DNA of 64,000 nt from Perognathus longimembris pacificus (Eukaryota > Chordata > Mammalia > Rodentia > Heteromyidae). The stretch covers positions 18,341,528 through 18,405,527 of the forward strand of contig NC_063184.1 in assembly GCF_023159225.1 (NCBI RefSeq), read 5' to 3'. The position numbers were made by a program, and so were the translations under genes. How positions within the stretch are numbered: position 1 is the first letter of the stretch; every line of letters begins with the position of its first letter. Shown here piece after piece: positions 58,345-64,000 of this stretch. The notes under the pieces were generated by a model. That model was not told where the DNA came from. It was given only the letters and a program-made list of their open reading frames with translations, and ran no database searches.

Positions 58345-59887
58345 GTAAGTTTCCTAATTCCATTCACTGAGATACTCATTAATATCTGTTTTCCATCGCC
58401 TACTACCTCTTAGATGATTTTTATAGACTTTTAAAACCTGGAAAGTTAATGATGGGTGTCCATGAAACCATCATTGTTGATTTGTCTGAAAACAAACTCT
58501 AAGAAAAGCTGCCAGAGAAAATGAATGTGGTTGATGGTTGCAGAAGACTTCTGCCCAGATTACCCTGTGTAACTAAGAAATGACACGATTTCCTGCCTTA
58601 TCAATGTGCTCTGTCTTTACCCGGGTCAGTAAACACCCACTAACGGTAGCAATTAGACAAGACTCGGCAATCCTGATGGCAGAGTCATGGTTCGCAGGAC
58701 CCATGTGACAGTGCTGGCAAATCTGCACTTACTGTTCTCAGACACCCAAGCAGCTTTGATTACAGGCATGAACTTGATGTTAATTGAATGGTTATGAGAC
58801 ACATTGATCCAGTGCTCTTACAATAGATGCGATGCTTTTTAGAACCTACAGAACAATCTATCCCCTTTGGATCAAACAACAAAAAGCAAAAGAACCAATA
58901 ATTACCTGTGCAGAGCTGGTGTGACCACAATGCTCCTCACTCTGATCCCTTATTCACTGGGTCTCTAGTAAGGAATAGCCTTGTTGTGTCCACTGTCTTT
59001 ATCTACCACCGCCATACTACTAACCCAGTGCTGTGCCAGACACTCAGAAGGTGCTTATTGAATAAATGGTGCTCCTTTTGTTTATCTGGCCATTAGCAGA
59101 AGACAGAGGTAGAGACACAGAGACATCCAGCATTGTGCCTCAGTATCAGAATTTCATCTCACTCTAGCCAGCAATTCAGGGTTCGTTACAATGGGAAGCA
59201 GCTGAGAATTTGTCCTTCCTTTCATAATGGACATTTTCGTGTATTGAATTTGAGAAGCTGGGTATTGGAGATACATGGACCACCCTGAGCTGATATATGC
59301 AGAACTTCCTTACAAACTGGCTGTGGTGTCTTCACGACCCACCTGAACTAGAGGGATGCTTTCTATATGGCCAAAATGCTCCCAATTAGAAACCACTAAG
59401 CCAATGAAAGCACTCTCATCTGTACATTTGGTAAAAAAGGAAAAGTAGGAAAAGCTGTACAAGAGAGAAATAGCTATTCCTTCTCATTTTTGTACTTAAA
59501 AAAAACACATTCCTAGCCTCTGGTTTATGCACTGCAAAGGTACAATTCTTTTGCTGTTTTTCTGTGTAATTTTTGTGTTTCATATTATGTTCTAAAAAGA
59601 AAAGATCAGAAAGTAATAGGAAGACACAAGCTTGACATCTGTTAATTCTGTAGTCTATCTTCCTTGTTTTCTTTCTCTTTTAACTTACATATTTCTGTCA
59701 TTATCCTGGGAATTGCTTGCTATACCAGTGAGTAATTGCTTCCTTGGTTGTCAATTAAATTCAGATATCAACTCAGAGATGCTAGCCCAATAACAATATT
59801 TTTTGTCAGGCCTACAAGATTTAGGGAGAGAAGTCTTTGAATCTCTATGCAACAGCAAACTATAGTATAGTTGCATTTAGAATCTCC

Positions 59888-60002
59888 AGGATGAGATTGT
59901 AGCTGAATGGTAGAGCACCTGCCTAATGTCCAAGTTTTATCTTCCACACCTAAGTAGATAGATGTATGGATGTATGGATGGATAGATAGATGATAGATAG
60001 AT
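59888..60002 (+). mobile_element. tRNA-like SINE monomer with (GATG/GATA)n tail
   Basis: GATTGTAGCTGAATGGTAGAGCACCTGCCTAATG is a box A-type head. The box B region is damaged (AGTTTTATCTTCC). GATG and GATA repeats follow at about 59955-60002. Confidence 0.6.
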
Positions 60003-60764
60003 CCTGTCTCAAAATTAGATTCTAGATGTATTGACATCTTTGGTTTAATATATTGGTCTTGTATTTTGAGCAGATAATTATATTTAATGTGATTTGATAG
60101 AGTTGATGAGAATTCCAAAATGCTTATGAGCTATGATCTTTGACTTACACAATGTTGTTTATGGAGAGCATAACATCATGCACAAAAAATATAATAAAAC
60201 AATGTGAGAAGAGAATAAACAGCCTAGAAGGCATGATTGATGCAAACTCATCTATTCAAATGCATCCTAAACATCTCTGCAGTTTTCACATCAACAATAG
60301 GAAAGCCGAGAGCAGTTTTGGAAAATATCATCCTGACACTGAATGTTTATTGCTGCATTTAGGTACCATAATATTTTTAGAATAAGAAAAAGATTGTTTT
60401 AGCTTAAATTTTCCCCGTGCAATTTTCTTTGATACCAACTATACAAACAAAAGTGCTTCATCCCTCAAAATATCTGCTACTACCCTGATTTATACTATAC
60501 ATGTAGCATACAAAACAATTTTCTTTGCCAGTATAAGTTTTGAAAAATTAAAAAACACTCAAGTAAGTGAATAGGTTATATGTATTTTGGAGAGTCTTAA
60601 TTCACATCTTTTTATCACCAGTAGTGAAGGGAATTCTAGTTTTATATTACCTTTCCTATGTCTTTACTTCCAAATTGCCTATTTCTGGCCTTCACTCACT
60701 TACTGCTATTTCCCTCTTTGTATAAACTTCTTTGTATATTGAAAACCTTAATGTGATCTTATGT

Positions 60765-60796
60765 CTACATATATATGTATATACATATATATATAT
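60765..60796. repeat. (TA)n tract
   Basis: ACATATATATGTATATACATATATATATAT, a short alternating AT repeat. Confidence 0.9.
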
Positions 60797-61411
60797 TCCC
60801 AAATTTATTTGAGGACACCAGATCATAGAAAGACTTACATCCTGGGATAATAATTTTACTGGATAGAATGAAGTACTAACTTTCCTCTTTTGTTAATAAC
60901 ACAGATGAATCATTTATTCACTTTGAAGGCTGGCCCTCACAACTTAGCATATAAGACACACCCAGAAATTCCATCTAATATCGGGGTAATATGGTCTGCA
61001 GTCAGCCCTGTAATCACGGTTCTCCTTGTACCACATTGTGCTCACTCGTGCTGGACCATACCAGCCACAGGTGCTGTGAAAGGATGCTGAAATTAGCCAG
61101 CACTTTCACTGCAGTCCCTTCCTCAGGCTATGCCTGCCTCTCCCAGGACATAGAAGTCAGTACCTTGCTTTTCCTCATCACCACAGCAACAGTGTAACCA
61201 CCCCATCAAAGGACCTGCCAAACAAACCAAGGAAAAGCAGAATACAGATCTCTACCACGGGCTCCACTGCTTCCCAAACACAATACAAGCTACAACTCTC
61301 TCTCTTCACAGACTTCAACAAACCACTAACAACTCTCAGCTCAGACCCCTGATCCTTTCTCACTTGGATTAGAGAAGTCTCCAGACATTGCTTTTTGGTT
61401 TGGGGTGGGTT

Positions 61412-61413
<2 letters not shown>

Positions 61414-61441
<28 letters not shown>
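61414..61441 (+). repeat. (GTTTT)n pentanucleotide repeat
   Basis: Five GTTTT units flanked by longer T runs, possibly a decayed antisense A tail. Confidence 0.9.
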
Positions 61442-61442
<1 letters not shown>

Positions 61443-62256
61443 ACCAACACAAATGTTACTTTACTGAAAACACTCAAGAAAACTCTCAAGTACAAAACCA
61501 ATGACCTGGATTTCCTTCGAAAGTGCTGAGTTACCTGTGCATTCATCTCCCTGATAACTGCATACCCACAAACATGCATTTCCTAATGCACCACAATGTT
61601 GCTTTAAGCACCAGTCTTGAACCATACTCTCTTAGTGATGGGGTACAGAAAGGGACAGAAGGGCCATTGGGTACAGAAAGGGACTTTAATCAGAAGAGGG
61701 ATATATGAGTTCTGTGTTTGACCAACACTACTGTGAGTTTGATGTGGAGGTCTATTTGAAGAGAATCAAGGGTAGAAACAGAGAAATTGGATGCTAGTGC
61801 AATACCCCATTAGAAAAGGATAAGGACTTAAACTCTCTAGTTGAAATTCCTTCAGCCACAAGAAGGATGTAGAAGAAGAGGGAAAACAAACAACTGGGTG
61901 GAAGATAAGAATATTAAAGCATGGTGAGTGATTGGATTGGGCAGTGGGAAATGAGGAAGAATATGACTCTAAATGATACCCACACTTTCAACCTGGGTGC
62001 CAGGTTGAATCGTGAAGGTAGGAAGGAGCAAAGATCAAGACTGTAGGATAGGAAGGACAACAGATGTGGCATGCAGAATGTGCAGTTCGGAATGTGTGAG
62101 ACATTCAAGTAACTTTTGTGTGTGGAAAAATTCAACTGGTCACTGGAGTTTTGTCTTTTATTTTTGTCCTTTTTTTTTTTTTTTTAAACCAAGAGCTGGT
62201 CTGTTTCTTCTTCACCTTCTTGGAGCCTGACCTTTTCTTGTCCTTATTGTTCACAG

Positions 62257-62790
62257 GTTTAAACTTCAGCAACTGCCTTCCAGGAATGGAAATGGAGGAA
62301 GTATGGCCGAACCAGTCTTAAAGCCCAGACTTGATCACCAGTCGGCATAAGTTGCCTTTCTGACTAAAAGGGCCATCTCTACACAACAAGGCATAATTTG
62401 AGGCCCCCCCAGCCTCTCCTGTCCTTTGAGATACAGAAAGAAAAGCCTATTACCACAGTTTGTAGAGACATTGCTAAGACAGCAAAATTTAGGAAGGGAT
62501 TTTGTGAGCAATGAACCTGTTAGAGCAGGCAGGTGGACCAAGGACAGAATCATCCCTAGATTTAAAGTTTCCACCACTGACAGTTTTGATCCATGAAAAC
62601 TTTCCTATTCTTGTTGTCCTTATATTACCTAGTGTTTGTATTTATTGTTTTCCACTATGTTAATGCAGGGAAAGTTTGCAAGTATGTTTTAAAATATTAA
62701 ATAGAAATCATACTGTGCTACTATGTACATAGAAGTATTTTATTCATGTTTGCATATGTTTACTTTTAATAAATGTGTTCAATACACTAG
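62257..62790 (+). other. Emcn: Probable Emcn exon 12 (3'UTR) with poly(A) signal
   Basis: An acceptor TTATTGTTCACAG follows a long pyrimidine tract that includes a T17 run. The segment lacks SINEs and ends with an AATAAA at 62768-62773. An AU-rich TATTTATTG lies near 62640. The end near 62790 is an estimate from the usual 15-25 nt spacing. The assignment rests on signals only; no coding information supports it. Confidence 0.45.
62768..62773 (+). terminator. Emcn: Candidate polyadenylation signal AATAAA
   Basis: A canonical hexamer in TTTTAATAAATGTG. A TG-containing region (TGTGTTC) follows immediately, but no strong GU-rich downstream element is obvious. Confidence 0.45.
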
Positions 62791-64000
62791 CTTAGCTTGG
62801 CTTCGAAAATGGCAATCAGATTGTTTTTCGGTAATTATAGGTATTTTTGAATGGGGTTTTAGAGTATGAGAAAGGTATCTGTAGTAAATGAGAAAGACCC
62901 AGCAGTTTCATGCATCAGACCCCATCAGGGCTACAATGATTTGCCATTCCTTCCATTTTGGTACTTGCGATGCACAAGTTGTAACAAGAAGGCAAGGCAT
63001 TTCTGACATTCATGCTTTATTCCTTAAGAAGATAGAATGATTTATTGGAGATATGAGGATGTATTGGAGTTTTTCATTAATCCATTTGGTTGCTTTCATC
63101 TCTGCATTTTAATTCACTTTAGAAATGTAATGATTTGTTCAAAATTAGTATTTCATCAGTACATAAATGGGGTAGTATTTTCCAGGACCTTCCTAAACAT
63201 TGCATGAGTATAGCTATGACTCATCAGGAACACTCACCTACTCAAACCTGCCTGATCAACCTCCACCACTTCATGGGGGTGGGGGTGCAGGAACGGGATG
63301 AGAATGAAGGGTGGTTGAGGTTTGGTGGAAAGCTCTATTACTAGCAGCTCTGCACCTCCTACGATTTCTTAAGCTAATTTTAATGCTCTATTATCTTCCT
63401 GATGTGAGATCAGTATAGTGGACTTGCAGTGATATTTACAACTGCCTTAATTGTTTTTCTTTTATTGCAAGGCATTTGAAAGCTTTCAATTTTCAATGCT
63501 GAATGGCAGTTTTGGTTTTACTTTCTGGATATGTGTACTGTTTCTAATCAAGGATACCAAGCCAATCTGTAATTGTGATGTATCTCTTTATGCTTCCCTG
63601 AAAAGGATGGGGAAATGGGGGAAAGAAAGAAAAGAGGAAGGGAAGGAAGGAAGGAAGGAAGGAAGGAAGGAAGGAAGGAAGGAAGGAAGGAAGGAAGGAA
63701 GGAAGGAAGGAAGGAAGGAAGGAAGAAAGGAAGGAAAGAAGGAAGGAAGAGGGGAAGGGGAAGAGCAAGAATCTCCACATCTTCCATCACCTCAGACCTG
63801 TTTTTTGTTTTTCCTCACAGTTAATTCTAGTTTAGAAGTCTCTAACTAGGTGAGGCAGGGGCAGGGGCATGCCAAGCAGAGAACTTGTTTTCAGAAAGAA
63901 AAGCTCTCAACACCCCAAGCCTGCGCCAATGAGCTCCTTAGCCAAAGCTTGTTACACAGACGACGTTGCAAAACAAAAATTAAAAAACAAAGTAAACTCT
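62791..64000. other. Downstream flank
   Basis: No coding exon is recognisable. The only clear feature is the (GGAA)n tract near 63640-63755. The remaining sequence shows no family I can name. Confidence 0.55.
63636..63755 (+). repeat. (GGAA)n tetranucleotide tract
   Basis: About 25 GGAA units, nearly pure, then AGGAAAGAAGG variants. It creates long spurious open frames of Lys/Glu/Gly and Phe/Leu/Pro/Ser repeats on both strands. Confidence 0.98.

Larger units (their letters stand above)
58345..62256 (+). other. Emcn: Probable intron within the Emcn 3'UTR
   Basis: It is bounded by GTAAGT and by a pyrimidine-rich TTGTTCACAG. Inside are a tRNA-like SINE with a tetranucleotide repeat, a TA tract and a GTTTT repeat. 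58345-59880, 60005-60760 and 60800-61400 show no recognisable element. A repeated GGTACAGAAAGGGAC pair lies at 61640 and 61670. Confidence 0.5.

Noticed and set aside
63451..63849. Open frames of Lys/Glu/Gly or Phe/Leu/Pro/Ser repeats near the end
   Set aside because: They are translations of the (GGAA)n tract on either strand. The same applies at 16088-16357.
1..64000. A novel multi-gene or defence-type system
   Set aside because: Apart from Emcn I find no coding exons. All clustered signals resolve into retroposons, microsatellites or unannotated intron sequence.

Overview
This window is mammalian nuclear DNA from a rodent. It contains one recognisable protein-coding gene, endomucin (Emcn), on the + strand. 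All eleven coding exons lie inside the window (start codon 4825, stop codon 58303-58305). They join in one open frame of 263 codons with canonical AG/GT boundaries. Endomucin is a small type I membrane sialomucin of endothelium. A signal peptide is followed by a Ser/Thr/Pro-rich ectodomain, one transmembrane helix and a 48-residue cytoplasmic tail. A probable non-coding twelfth exon with a polyadenylation signal follows at about 62257-62790. The gene spans almost the whole window, so most of the sequence is intron.

The host is suggested by the SINEs. About fourteen copies of a dimeric element are present: a tRNA-Ala/ID-like left half (IDL) joined to a right half matching the 'Geo' unit. As I recall, IDL-Geo is described only from Geomyoidea (kangaroo rats, pocket mice, pocket gophers). 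Many copies have perfect 13-16 bp target-site duplications and long A tails. The species cannot be fixed from this window. No viral LTR, transfer RNA gene, rRNA or CRISPR array was found.

Layout: 1-4600 is upstream intergenic sequence with SINEs, one L1 3' end and (CA)n. 4620-4894 holds the presumed promoter/5'UTR and exon 1. Intron 1 (19.6 kb) has the most SINEs, a 5'-inverted L1 and an unusual GC-rich 260 bp segment near 21.1-21.3 kb. Exons 2-7 (24.5-47.3 kb) encode the mucin ectodomain. Exon 8 (48.9 kb) encodes the membrane helix, and exons 9-11 (52.7-58.3 kb) encode the tail. 58.3-62.3 kb is a probable intron within the 3'UTR. From 62.8 kb to the end is downstream flank ending in a (GGAA)n tract.

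The most interesting signals are in the mobile DNA. One SINE insertion appears to carry a 3'-transduced flank inside one perfect target-site duplication. Two L1 insertions have the 5' inversion expected of twin priming. The Geo half is shared by two otherwise unrelated SINE families and looks like a tRNA-like unit stretched by an internal insertion. In the gene itself, seven consecutive phase 1-1 exons build the ectodomain, and the tail is much more conserved than the ectodomain. No undescribed multi-gene system can be supported.
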